Source: Chromatiaceae bacterium (GTDB lineage Bacteria > Pseudomonadota > Gammaproteobacteria > Chromatiales > Chromatiaceae). Taken from it: a stretch of 64,000 nt of DNA. The stretch is from NCBI GenBank assembly GCA_024235395.1, contig JACKMK010000002.1:496001-560000 (forward strand), given 5' to 3'. Positions 34,974 to 43,528 of this stretch are shown here, one piece after another. Position 1 is the stretch's first letter; each line of letters starts with the position of its first letter. The notes below the pieces were generated by a model. That model saw only the letters and a list, made by a program, of their open reading frames with translations, ran no database searches and had not been told where the DNA came from. A program made the position numbers and the translations under genes.

Positions 34974-35050
34974 TGTTTCTCCCCCCTGACTGATGGTTCT
35001 AATGCCGGCGCCGGTCCGCCGTCAGCGTTTGTTTATTTGGTATTACCGCT

Positions 35051-35077
35051 GCCGTCCGTGCGCTGGCGCCAGACGGC
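35051..35077. terminator. Hairpin downstream of dadA
   Basis: GCCGTC at 35051-35056 pairs with GACGGC at 35072-35077, with a nested TGGCGCCA palindrome in the loop. It lies 32 bp past the dadA stop on the minus strand and is followed only by a weakly T/A-rich stretch, so termination is plausible but unproven. Confidence 0.35.
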
Positions 35078-35108
35078 ATGAATCCACCGTGTTGCGCTTA
35101 CCCGCCCC

Positions 35109-36416
35109 CTAGGTGGTAACGGCGTGTGCCGTCTTCGCTGTCTTGGTCTGCGTTTTGATGGCCCGGTGATAGCGCTGCATCGTGAGGCCTTCGATGTCGA
35201 TCTCCGGTTGGTTCCCATTGATGAGGTCGGCGAGCACGCGGCCTGAGCCGCACGACATCGTCCACCCGAGGGTACCATGACCGGTATTCAGGTACAGATT
35301 GCGGTACGGCGTGGGTCCGATGACCGGAGTGCCGTCCGGCGTCATCGGGCGCAGGCCGGTCCAGAACGCTGCTTGGTCGATGTCGCCGCCGTCCGGAAAC
35401 AGGTCGCGCACGACGTGCGTCACGGTGCGTCGCCTGCGCTCTTTGAGCGCCAAGGAATAGCCGGTCAACTCGGCGGTGCCGGCGACCCGGATCCGGTCGC
35501 CCAGACGGGTCACGGCCACCTTGAATGTCTCGTCCATCACCGTCGATACCGGCGCGGCCTCCGCGGCGGTCACCGGCAGCGTCAGGGAGTAGCCCTTGAC
35601 CGGATACACCGGCAGATCGATACCGACCGGGCGCAACAACAACGGCGAGTAGCTGCCCATGGCCACCACGTAGTTGTCGGCGCGCAGATCGCCGCGCTGC
35701 GTGCGTACCGCGGTGATCCGCCCGGCGTTGACCAGCAGCCGTTCGACGTCGATCCCGAACAGGAACTCGACGCCCTGTGCGCGGCTCAGTGTCGACAGTT
35801 GCTCGGTGAACCGGTAACAGTCACCGGTCTCGTCCAGGGGTAGCCGAAGGCCGCCGGCGAGCTTGTGGGCAACACGTGCGAGCGCCGGCTCGACCGTGAC
35901 GCAGGCATCGACATCGAGCGACTCGTAGGGCACGCCGCAGTCCTCGAGCACGGCGATATCCTTTGCAGCGTCGCGCACCTGCTTCGCCGTGCGGAACAGC
36001 TGCAGGGTACCGCGGGCGCGCTGGTCGTACTCGATGCCGGTCTCCGACCGCAGTTCGCCGAAGGCGTGCCGGCTGAACTCGGCGAGACGCAGCATGCGGC
36101 CCTTGTTGATGGCGTAACGCTCGCTGGTGCAGTTGCGCAGCATCGCCAGGATGAAACGCAACATGGGTCCATCGATGCGGGGGTCGATCACCAGCGGCGA
36201 GTTCTTGCTCAACAACCATTTGACGGCCTTCCATGGGATTCCCGGCGCCGCCCAGGGCGCCGAGTAGCCGGGCGACACCTGGCCCGCATTGGCGAAGCTG
36301 GTCTCCAGCCCCGCACCGGCCTGGCGGTCGAGTACGGTCACCTGGTGTCCCGAGCGCGCCAGATAGTAGGCCGTGGTGACACCGATCACGCCGCTACCGA
36401 TAACGATGGTGCGCAT
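35109..36416 (-). CDS. dadA: D-amino acid dehydrogenase small subunit (DadA)
   Basis: 435 residues, FAD-dependent DAO family: the N-terminal VIGSGVIGVTTAYYLARSG dinucleotide fold, ETSFANAGQVSPGYSAPWA (about 39-57) and the C-terminal GLRPMTPDGTPVIGPTP and NTGHGTLGWTMSCGSG. It oxidises D-alanine to pyruvate and passes electrons to the respiratory chain. GGGAG before the ATG is the ribosome site. It is transcribed away from the Lrp/AsnC gene, the classical dad arrangement. Confidence 0.96.
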   Translation of the reverse strand: MRTIVIGSGVIGVTTAYYLARSGHQVTVLDRQAGAGLETSFANAGQVSPGYSAPWAAPGIPWKAVKWLLSKNSPLVIDPRIDGPMLRFILAMLRNCTSERYAINKGRMLRLAEFSRHAFGELRSETGIEYDQRARGTLQLFRTAKQVRDAAKDIAVLEDCGVPYESLDVDACVTVEPALARVAHKLAGGLRLPLDETGDCYRFTEQLSTLSRAQGVEFLFGIDVERLLVNAGRITAVRTQRGDLRADNYVVAMGSYSPLLLRPVGIDLPVYPVKGYSLTLPVTAAEAAPVSTVMDETFKVAVTRLGDRIRVAGTAELTGYSLALKERRRRTVTHVVRDLFPDGGDIDQAAFWTGLRPMTPDGTPVIGPTPYRNLYLNTGHGTLGWTMSCGSGRVLADLINGNQPEIDIEGLTMQRYHRAIKTQTKTAKTAHAVTT

Positions 36417-36480
36417 GAGTTGCTCCCAGAAAAAGGCGTTGAGTTACCCGGAGATGCTAGACCGGAAGCAGCAATAATTC

Positions 36481-36516
36481 TTGGTGTTTTGCGATCGAAC
36501 TCGGTATATTTTTTCT
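36481..36516 (+). promoter_or_regulatory. Sigma-70-like promoter of the Lrp/AsnC gene, in a divergent AT-rich region
   Basis: TTGGTG at 36481-36486 and TATATT at 36505-36510 with an 18-bp spacer, 33 bp before the ATG. Between them and the start, a loose inverted repeat (TATATTTTTTCT near 36505 and AGAAAATAT at 36533) fits the degenerate AT-rich sites bound by Lrp-type regulators. Autoregulation and control of dadA are inferred. Confidence 0.5.
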
Positions 36517-36542
36517 AAAAATCCGAATTGGCAGAAAATATT

Positions 36543-37031
36543 ATGGCCAGCGCCCCGGCATCCGTGCGTAAACTCGACCGTATAGACCGGCGCATCCTGC
36601 GCGCCCTGCAGGAGGACGGACGTATCTCCTATGTCGACCTGGCGGAAAAGGTCGGGCTGAGCACCTCGCCCTGCCTGGAACGGGTGAGGCGCCTGGAGCG
36701 TGACGGGGTGATCCGTGGCTACGCGGCCTTGCTGGACCCGACGCAACTCGACGCCGGCCTGCTGGTGTTTGTCGAGATCAGTCTCAGCTACACCTCGGGA
36801 ACCGTGTTCGAGGATTTTCGGCGTGCCGTGGGTCGCTGGCGGGAGATTCTCGAGTGCCATCTCGTATCGGGTGATTTCGACTACCTGCTGAAGATCCGCA
36901 TCGCCGATATCACCTCGTACCGGCAACTGCTCGGTGAGATCCTGCACACCCTGCCCGGGGTGCGTGATTCACGCACCCTGGTGACGATGGAGACGGTCCA
37001 GGAATCGACCCGCCTGGTGGTCAAGGACTGA
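36543..37031 (+). CDS. Lrp/AsnC family transcriptional regulator
   Basis: 162 residues: N-terminal helix-turn-helix (LDRIDRRILRALQEDGRISY, SYVDLAEKVGLSTSPCLERV) and a C-terminal RAM/AsnC ligand domain (VSGDFDYLLKIRIADITSYR). The family binds amino acids and forms octamers. Placed head to head with dadA, next to alr and an alanine symporter, it most likely controls alanine catabolism (a DadR/Lrp role). Start ATG at 36543. Confidence 0.93.
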   Translation: MASAPASVRKLDRIDRRILRALQEDGRISYVDLAEKVGLSTSPCLERVRRLERDGVIRGYAALLDPTQLDAGLLVFVEISLSYTSGTVFEDFRRAVGRWREILECHLVSGDFDYLLKIRIADITSYRQLLGEILHTLPGVRDSRTLVTMETVQESTRLVVKD

Positions 37032-37152
37032 CCTCCGCACGCCGGGTGGGTGTCTGCCGGCATCCGTCCGTGCCCTGTCCCGCGGGCCAGGTCTGCGCCA
37101 TCGATGGATGCCGAGAAAGGCGTGATGCGGATCGCGCCGGTGTCACGCGGGT

Positions 37153-37434
37153 TCAGTGTGGCCAGCCGAACCCTGCCATTGACCAACGGGTTGCCGCCAC
37201 GTAGACCACACAGCCCAGCAGGATGCCCAAGGACACCCAATAACGCCGCCGATCCCTTCGTCCGGACGGACTTAGATGGTCTCTCTCCGGGACGCTGAAG
37301 ATTGCACCGAATGTCGACTCGCGTTGCCCGGTATGGCGCTCGTGGTCGCGTCTGACGAGCAAGCGGAAAAAGATGAGTACATACACATCGATGATCACGA
37401 TGGTACCCACGACGGTGTCAAGAATGTCGATCAT
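37153..37434 (-). CDS. Small two-helix membrane protein, unknown function
   Basis: 93 residues from MIDILDTVVGTIVIIDVYV. Two membrane helices (about 7-28 and 66-85, YWVSLGILLGCVVYVAATRW) flank a highly charged cytoplasmic loop rich in Arg, His and Asp. I do not recognise a family. It begins 31 bp after the Crp/Fnr-type regulator gene on the same strand and is probably co-transcribed with it. No clear ribosome site is seen; an in-frame ATG at 37506 would overlap the regulator gene and adds a Pro-rich tail, which I consider less likely. Confidence 0.6.
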   Translation of the reverse strand: MIDILDTVVGTIVIIDVYVLIFFRLLVRRDHERHTGQRESTFGAIFSVPERDHLSPSGRRDRRRYWVSLGILLGCVVYVAATRWSMAGFGWPH

Positions 37435-37465
37435 GTCTGTCGACGGCGGCGGCGCGGGAAGCCGA

Positions 37466-38203
37466 TCAACCGAGTGCGTCTTGCCCGATACCCGCGGCAA
37501 CGGCATCCAGGGACGGGATATCGATCAGGTGCATGATCTTGCGGTTCAGTTGGATGATGCCGTCACGCTTCAGCCTGTTCAGTAGCGTCGAAACGGTCTG
37601 GCGGCTGGTGCCGATCATGTCGGCAATCTCCTGGTGGGTGAGTTCGAAATCGATCTGGCTGGCGCAACCACAGCGAATACTGCATGGAACCCCGTACTGG
37701 GCACGCAGGCGCAGCAGCAACTTCGCCAGCCTGGCCGAGACGTCGTCGGTGGCCATGTTGAGCATCCAGTCTCCGAGCATGCGCATGCGACAAGACAAGA
37801 GCTCGATGATCAGGCTGGCGACTTTGGGGTGCGATTCGAGAAATGCCAGAAAACGCTTGCGCGACACCACGAGCAACCGTACCTGTGTGCAGGCGTTGGC
37901 GGATACCGGACGTCGTCCTCCGCTGGGCAACTCCGCCAGGCCGAATATCTCACCTGGCAGGCAGAACCAGAGGATGACCTCACGGCCGAGTGGCGACATC
38001 TCGTAGATCTTGGCGCGCCCTTCGGTCAGGACGTACACGTTTTCACCGAGGGAACCGCGACTGAAGATGGTCTCGCCTTTCTGCAGGATGCGATGGCAGG
38101 ACATCTCTCGAAGTCTGTCCAGCGTCGCGGGTTCGAGGCTCTGCAGGAAATTTTTCGGGGTGACCGCCCACGTTGCCGGGTTGTCTTTGCGTTCCATGTT
38201 CAC
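37466..38203 (-). CDS. Crp/Fnr family transcriptional regulator with a cysteine cluster before the HTH
   Basis: 245 residues: an N-terminal cyclic-nucleotide-binding fold (about 15-135, GENVYVLTEGRAKIYEMSP, LPGEIFGLAEL), a dimerisation helix and a winged helix-turn-helix with recognition helix TSRQTVSTLLNRLKRDG (199-215). The insertion just before the HTH reads GVPCSIRCGCASQ (Cys174, 178, 180), with a further Cys138 in the dimer helix, a possible metal, Fe-S or redox site. The N-terminal cysteine cluster of true FNR is absent. Start is a GTG with AGGTG seven bases upstream (ATG at 38197 is an alternative). It is divergent to the DASS gene, and a palindrome with Crp/Fnr spacing lies between. 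Confidence 0.9.
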   Translation of the reverse strand: MNMERKDNPATWAVTPKNFLQSLEPATLDRLREMSCHRILQKGETIFSRGSLGENVYVLTEGRAKIYEMSPLGREVILWFCLPGEIFGLAELPSGGRRPVSANACTQVRLLVVSRKRFLAFLESHPKVASLIIELLSCRMRMLGDWMLNMATDDVSARLAKLLLRLRAQYGVPCSIRCGCASQIDFELTHQEIADMIGTSRQTVSTLLNRLKRDGIIQLNRKIMHLIDIPSLDAVAAGIGQDALG

Positions 38204-38334
38204 TGTGGAGCACCTGACATTGTTACCGAACCTTATCCGTCGACGATTCCTGGTGTTGTGTGACGCCGTGCGCTCACCATCCGACCTTCACCCCTGGATG
38301 CTGCCGGAAAGTTACCAGAAAAATTACTGACGAA

Positions 38335-38350
38335 TGTCGTCCAGACGACA
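38335..38350. promoter_or_regulatory. Candidate Crp/Fnr-family operator TGTCG-N6-CGACA
   Basis: A perfect 16-bp palindrome TGTCGTCCAGACGACA in the 287-bp divergent region between the Crp/Fnr-type regulator and the DASS carrier gene. Half-site spacing (5-N6-5) equals that of CRP (TGTGA-N6-TCACA). It is centred about 140 bp from either start codon. Confidence 0.6.
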
Positions 38351-38451
38351 GAACTGCTGTGGACCCGCAACCATAATCCCGACTAACCGGGCTTCGGCAC
38401 CCATCGTGATGCGCGATGCATATCGGTACATAAGAAAACAGTAAATCAGGG

Positions 38452-38467
38452 TGTCGTCACAGCGATG
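38452..38467. promoter_or_regulatory. Second, imperfect copy of the Crp/Fnr-type site
   Basis: TGTCG-TCACAG-CGATG matches the upstream palindrome at 8 of 10 half-site positions with the same N6 spacing. It lies 24 bp before the DASS start codon, where a bound regulator would block transcription or translation-initiation complexes. Confidence 0.4.
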
Positions 38468-38490
38468 ACCGCCTTTGTCGGGAGGGTGTC

Positions 38491-40056
38491 ATGACAACCG
38501 AACGGGTACCGGCTCCTTCGTCTGGCGTGTTTGGCCACATCGTCAACAACATCGAGGAAAGTGGGCGAAATCCGAAACGGGTTCTGATCGGTTTCGCCGT
38601 GGCATGGATAGCATTCTTCCTGATTCTATGGGTCCTGCCGAATCCCGACGGACTCAGCGACCACGGTATGGCGGTCCTCGCCGTGGTCGTCTGGGCCAGT
38701 ATCATGTGGGTGTCGGAGGCCCTGCCGGTCGGCATAACCGGGATCTCCGTGCCGCTGCTGCTGATCCTCACTGAAGGCATCCCCTGGGTGGAAAAGAAGG
38801 GCAAGCTGACGCCGCCTCTGGAGACGGTGTTTTCGGGCTTTACCAAACACGTCGTATGGTTGTGCCTGTTCGCCTTTCTGGTCGGCGCGATCATGCAGCT
38901 GCTACATCTGGATCGGCGCATTGCGTTGGGCATCCTCGACAAGATCAAGGCCAGCAATGTCGGGCGCGTGATTTGGGGCATGTTCTTCGTGAATATCGTG
39001 CTCGCATTCCTGATTCCGGCCGCAAATGCCCGCGCGGCGACGCTGTTGCCTGTGGTCAAGGGCATCTGCAATCTGCTCGGTGATACACCCGAAGAACGTG
39101 ACGCGCGCAAGGCGATCGTCATCCAGTCGCTGGTCTACGGCACGATGATCTGCGGCGTGTTCATTCTCACCGCGCACCTGCCTAACCTGATAATGATCGG
39201 CATCTTCGACCAGAACGGCTTCTCCGGTCTGGGCTATCTCGACTGGATGCTGCTGCAGTTCCCTTACCTGGGGATGTTCGTGCTGACTCAGGCATGGATC
39301 CGTTTCCACTTCAAGACCGGTGGTATCGCGATCGCCGGAGGTCACGCGAAGATTCACGCGCAGCACAAGGATCTCGGGCCGATGACTGCCAACGAGTGGA
39401 CGCTGCTGACAGTGTTTGTCGGCATTGCGCTGCTTTTCATGATGGGTAAGGGCAGCCCGATCTTCGAACTGCATCGGTTCCAGCTGGGGATTATCGGCTT
39501 GGTCGGCATACTTGTGCTGTTCACACCCGGACTGTTCCCCTTCAAATGGAAGGCCGTACAGGACAAGACCATATGGGGAACCTTCCTGCTGCTTGGCGGT
39601 GCGATCACGATGACTGCGGCGATGACCAAATCCGGTCTCGCCCAGTACCTTGCTGATCTCGTTCACGGCGCAGTCGAAGGCATGACCTGGTGGGCGGCCA
39701 TCCTCACGCTGATGGTCGGTACCCACATCATCCGCATCGGGATGCTGTCCAATGTCGCCGCGATCGCGATGTTGGCGCCTGTGGTGTTCGCGATGGCTGG
39801 GCCGCTCGGCTTTCACCCGGTCACGTTCACCCTGCTGGTGTGCGACACCGACACTTTCGCCTATCTGTTGCCGACACAGATCACGGCCGCCGTGATCGCC
39901 TACGGTTCAGATGAGTTCTCGACCACGGACTATTTCAAAGCCGGTTGGGTGAGTGTACTTATCGCGATCCTCTACGGACTGATAGTGATGGCACCGTGGT
40001 ACGCATTCCTGGGTATACCGGTATGGGATGCCAGCGCGCCCTGGCCGTTCAGATGA
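38491..40056 (+). CDS. DASS/SLC13 family sodium-coupled anion transporter
   Basis: 521 residues with about 12 membrane helices. The two re-entrant-loop regions of the DASS fold are recognisable: IPAANARAATLLPVV (about 175-189) and, near 420, MLSNVAAIAMLAPVV. Canonical DASS carriers have SNT in both; here they read ANA and SNV, so Na+ or substrate selectivity may differ. It may import dicarboxylates, sulfate or another small divalent anion. GGGAGGGTGTC immediately precedes the ATG. First gene of an apparent three-gene unit with the PHP-like hydrolase and the binding protein. Confidence 0.88.
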   Translation: MTTERVPAPSSGVFGHIVNNIEESGRNPKRVLIGFAVAWIAFFLILWVLPNPDGLSDHGMAVLAVVVWASIMWVSEALPVGITGISVPLLLILTEGIPWVEKKGKLTPPLETVFSGFTKHVVWLCLFAFLVGAIMQLLHLDRRIALGILDKIKASNVGRVIWGMFFVNIVLAFLIPAANARAATLLPVVKGICNLLGDTPEERDARKAIVIQSLVYGTMICGVFILTAHLPNLIMIGIFDQNGFSGLGYLDWMLLQFPYLGMFVLTQAWIRFHFKTGGIAIAGGHAKIHAQHKDLGPMTANEWTLLTVFVGIALLFMMGKGSPIFELHRFQLGIIGLVGILVLFTPGLFPFKWKAVQDKTIWGTFLLLGGAITMTAAMTKSGLAQYLADLVHGAVEGMTWWAAILTLMVGTHIIRIGMLSNVAAIAMLAPVVFAMAGPLGFHPVTFTLLVCDTDTFAYLLPTQITAAVIAYGSDEFSTTDYFKAGWVSVLIAILYGLIVMAPWYAFLGIPVWDASAPWPFR

Positions 40057-40150
40057 GGTGTCGAGACCAAGATCGATTTCTCGAAGTGACGGACGACGCG
40101 GTTGCAGTCGCGCGCCGGCGTCTGGTGGATCAAGGTGAGGAGCACGCAGC

Positions 40151-42535
40151 ATGAAAAAGATGACCGACCGGGAACTGAAGCAGCAACTCGGCGACTACCA
40201 TGCGCCGCAGGGCTTGTACCAGATCACCAAGGACATGGCGTTTCTTGGCAAGGTACGCTGCAATGTCGAGGAGATCGTGGCCGGCTCCTGGCAGGAGATC
40301 ATCATCGATTACGAGGTCGGTGCATCGGGCATGGCAGACGGCTCGTGGTTCAAGGCGACATTCCGCTTCTATTCGGATTGGGCATTGTTTCAAACGACCG
40401 ATCCCGCAGGCGCAAACTATATCAGCGCCGAGTACCACGCTGCGCCTACCGTGCCCGGCCAGAGCCCGGCCACGGTGCAGAAGCTCAGTGTGCGGTTCGA
40501 CCAGAAGGGGCACGAGCGGCCTTTTCAGAAGGCGGTGATCGTGGATACCTTCGACGGCTACGTCAAGGCGGGCGACCACATCGTGATTCGTCTCGGGGAC
40601 CGCCGTTTCGGTGGTGCCGGTACCCGCGTGCAGACGTTCGTCGAAGAGAACTTCAAGATTCGCTGCTACGTCGACCCGCTCGGCACATCGCGCTTTTCGG
40701 CAGTCAGCCCGGATATCGTGATCCAGGTCGTGCCGGGCGCTCCGGCGCAGATACAGTGGGCGGGTCCCCGCGTGGTGCGCCGGGGGCAGCCGTTTCCGTT
40801 GCGCGTGCGGGCGGAGGACGAGTGGGGCAATACCTGCTGGAACAGGGGCGAGGCCATAGCGGTGTCCGCGTCGCTGGATGGCGAACCCTGTTTCGAACGT
40901 AAAGCGGTGCTCCCAGACGAGGGCTGGGCGGTGTTGCTGCTCGAAGACCTTCCGGTGGACCGCGTGGGCGAACTCGTCGTCACGGCTGCTTTGCCTGATC
41001 ATCCCTGGGTCAAACCGGCGACCTTTTATGTAAACGTCGATGACCAGCTGGAGGTCCCGAGGGTCTTCTATACGGATCTGCATGTGCACTCGGAAGACAC
41101 CATCGGTACCAATTCGACGCGCTACAACCTGACGTATGGGCGCGATGTGACGGGCCTTGATGTGCTGGCATTCGCGCACAACGACTTCAATATCACCACG
41201 GAACGCTGGCAGGCGACGGTGAAGCTGATCCGGGAGATCTGTGAAGACGGCAAGTTCATCGCCTATCCCGGTACTGAGTGGTGCGGCAGCTCTTGTGCCG
41301 GTGGTGACCACAATGTCGTGTACCTGCACGATGGCGAACCGCAGTTCCCGTACCTCAAGAATGGCGAGCACGTGCGCTCCGTCGACTGGAACGAGGACTC
41401 CAAGACCGATCAGGCCGTGCCGGGAGCCTGGCCATTGGAGGAACTATGGGTAGCCTATGCCGATGATCCCGAAGGCCACCTGCTGATTCCGCACGTGGGT
41501 GGACGACGCTGTATTCTTGACTGGCACCATCCGGGATTGGAACGCCTGATTGAGATCGGTTCGGCGTGGGGGCACTTTGGCTGGCTCTATCAGGAGGCGA
41601 TGGAACGTGGTTACAAGATCGGCGCCTCCATGGCCGGTGATGAACACCGTGGCCGTTGTGGTGGCGGCGTTCCAGGTACCGCGGTGTTCGGGACCAAGGG
41701 CGGTATATCCGGATTGATCGCGCCGGAACTCACGCGCAAGGCCGTCGCGAAGGCGTTGCGCGAACGCCACACTTTCGCTTCGACCGGTGAACGTACCTTC
41801 GGCTTGGTTCATTGTGGCAAACACATCATGGGCGATGAATTCACTCACGGCGGCCCGGCGATGGTCGAATACCGCTTTCTCGGCGACGTCGGCTGGGACG
41901 AAATCATCGCCTTCGACCACGACGGCGAGTTCTGGCGCCGCAATCTGCAGGAAGAGATGGGATATTCCGAGCGCCGCATCCGTTTCCGCTGGGGTGGTGC
42001 GCGGATCAAAGACCGTTACCGCTGGGCGGCGTGGAAGGGTACGATCACCATCACCAATGCCGTGATCAACGACTTTGTAGGCAGCGGATTCGAACACATC
42101 GAGGAGACCTGCTGGCGGCACGGCCCGACGACCTTGGGCTTCAAAAGCGACACCTATGGCGACGTCGATGCGATCGAAATCGATGTGTCGCACCTGGCGA
42201 CCGCGGTGATCCGCATCGAAGGCACCATCGACGGGTACGTAAAAGTCGGTGATCCGCTGAAGGGTAATCCGTTCGTGCATTGTCCGACGTTCACCTGGGA
42301 GGTCAGCGGCCAGGAACTGCTGGATGCCGCGCGGTTGAAGAAGGACCTGCCGGGAGTGGACATGTTCCTCGCGCTTGAGCGCATGAGCGATTCGGCAGCG
42401 CCGCGCGAGGTGAGGGGGTCGTTCGAAGTGGGGCCGCGCAACGGGCCGCACGGCCATCGCCCAGTTTACCTGTTGGCACGTCAGGTAGACGATGCCAAGG
42501 TATGGACGTCGGCCTTGTTCATCACATTTCAATGA
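40151..42535 (+). CDS. Large PHP-like metal-dependent hydrolase, DUF3604-like
   Basis: 794 residues, no signal peptide. The first 300 are beta-rich, with two immunoglobulin-like segments (for example VVRRGQPFPLRVRAEDEWGN, about 208-227). The second half carries metal-site motifs of the PHP/DUF3604 type: YTDLHVHSEDT (His311, His313), FAHNDF (341-346), PGTEWCG and GGDHNVVYL (372-392), IPHVGG (His448), EIGSAWG (Glu469) and MAGDEHRGRCGG (Asp497, His499). All usual ligands seem present, so it should be an active hydrolase, perhaps on phosphate or sulfate esters or amide-type bonds. Substrate unknown; the link to an anion carrier suggests it works on the imported compound. GAGGAG lies nine bases before the ATG. 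Confidence 0.78.
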   Translation: MKKMTDRELKQQLGDYHAPQGLYQITKDMAFLGKVRCNVEEIVAGSWQEIIIDYEVGASGMADGSWFKATFRFYSDWALFQTTDPAGANYISAEYHAAPTVPGQSPATVQKLSVRFDQKGHERPFQKAVIVDTFDGYVKAGDHIVIRLGDRRFGGAGTRVQTFVEENFKIRCYVDPLGTSRFSAVSPDIVIQVVPGAPAQIQWAGPRVVRRGQPFPLRVRAEDEWGNTCWNRGEAIAVSASLDGEPCFERKAVLPDEGWAVLLLEDLPVDRVGELVVTAALPDHPWVKPATFYVNVDDQLEVPRVFYTDLHVHSEDTIGTNSTRYNLTYGRDVTGLDVLAFAHNDFNITTERWQATVKLIREICEDGKFIAYPGTEWCGSSCAGGDHNVVYLHDGEPQFPYLKNGEHVRSVDWNEDSKTDQAVPGAWPLEELWVAYADDPEGHLLIPHVGGRRCILDWHHPGLERLIEIGSAWGHFGWLYQEAMERGYKIGASMAGDEHRGRCGGGVPGTAVFGTKGGISGLIAPELTRKAVAKALRERHTFASTGERTFGLVHCGKHIMGDEFTHGGPAMVEYRFLGDVGWDEIIAFDHDGEFWRRNLQEEMGYSERRIRFRWGGARIKDRYRWAAWKGTITITNAVINDFVGSGFEHIEETCWRHGPTTLGFKSDTYGDVDAIEIDVSHLATAVIRIEGTIDGYVKVGDPLKGNPFVHCPTFTWEVSGQELLDAARLKKDLPGVDMFLALERMSDSAAPREVRGSFEVGPRNGPHGHRPVYLLARQVDDAKVWTSALFITFQ

Positions 42536-42586
42536 CCGGAGCACGCGGCCGCGATCGCTGAGGCCGTTGACGGAGACATTGCGGCG

Positions 42587-43471
42587 ATGTTGAGTTGGCC
42601 GGATGAACGGGTACAGGATGGCGATATCACGAATCGCTGGCAGCACCGTGGCTCGAATCTGTGTCTCGATCTACACGGTGATCCGTTGCGTGCAGGCGTG
42701 GTGATCCTTTCCGATGGCAATCACCACATGGCACTCAACGATGTGGTGCGTGTTTACGCCGGGCTCAATCCGGGCGATGCCCCGCCTTTCTATGCAACCT
42801 TCCCGCCCGCGGTGATTGCGATGATCGTACGCGATGGTCAGGTGCGCCTCGGCAATCTGGTGCTGTCTCTGCGGCCGGATGTGCTATTGGGCCCACCGCA
42901 ATTCTTGCAGGGGCTTGGCGATATCGCGGTTACCGGAGTGTCCAAGCCGTTCGTGCAGGGGCGGGGCTGCTCCTTGTTGGTCGCGGAGGGTAATCCGAAA
43001 CGCATTCGCGGAGTCGAGGACCTCGACCGCGAAGACGTCAGGCTGTTTCTCTCCAATCCCGAGACTGAAAAGGTCAGCTACAACGGCTATGCCGCGGCGT
43101 TGCGTCGGGCCGCGGCACATGCCGGCGTGGACACCGGTTTCCTCGATCCGGCGAATGGTCGGCTGATGTACGGCGAGTGCATCCATCACCGCGAGGCGCC
43201 GGAGGCCGTGGCCTCCGGACGGGTCGATGTGGCCGTCGTCTATCATCATCTGGCGCTCCGCTACTGCCGCGTGTTCCCGCAACTTTTCGAGCAACAGCCG
43301 TTGGAGACAGGCGGCGGCGCGTCGGCATCCGAATTGGCGCCAGAACGCAACACGGTGTTTGCGCTGTTGTCGGGGGATGCCCGGCCATCCGGCGAAGGCT
43401 TCTACGCCTTTCTCGACACTGCCCGGGTGCGCGAGATCTACGATCACCACGGTCTCGACAGGATCGAATGA
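42587..43471 (+). CDS. ModA-like (type 2 periplasmic-binding-protein fold) protein without signal peptide
   Basis: 294 residues. The middle resembles molybdate/tungstate/anion-binding proteins: SLLVAEGNPKRIRGVEDLDR and VRLFLSNPETEKVSYNGYA, then a hinge and SGRVDVAVVYHHLALRYCR. No signal peptide or lipobox precedes it and there is no ABC permease or ATPase nearby, so it is probably a cytoplasmic anion-binding protein. It begins 51 bp after the PHP-like hydrolase gene. The reading frame is open back to a stop at 42533, but there is no earlier standard start; GGAGA at 42572 supports 42587. A role as sensor, chaperone or delivery protein for the imported anion is inference. Confidence 0.72.
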   Translation: MLSWPDERVQDGDITNRWQHRGSNLCLDLHGDPLRAGVVILSDGNHHMALNDVVRVYAGLNPGDAPPFYATFPPAVIAMIVRDGQVRLGNLVLSLRPDVLLGPPQFLQGLGDIAVTGVSKPFVQGRGCSLLVAEGNPKRIRGVEDLDREDVRLFLSNPETEKVSYNGYAAALRRAAAHAGVDTGFLDPANGRLMYGECIHHREAPEAVASGRVDVAVVYHHLALRYCRVFPQLFEQQPLETGGGASASELAPERNTVFALLSGDARPSGEGFYAFLDTARVREIYDHHGLDRIE

Positions 43472-43528
43472 GCCGCCGTCGAACACCACGCCTCGGCGGG
43501 CCGACCGGTCGGCACCGGACGGCCGCAC

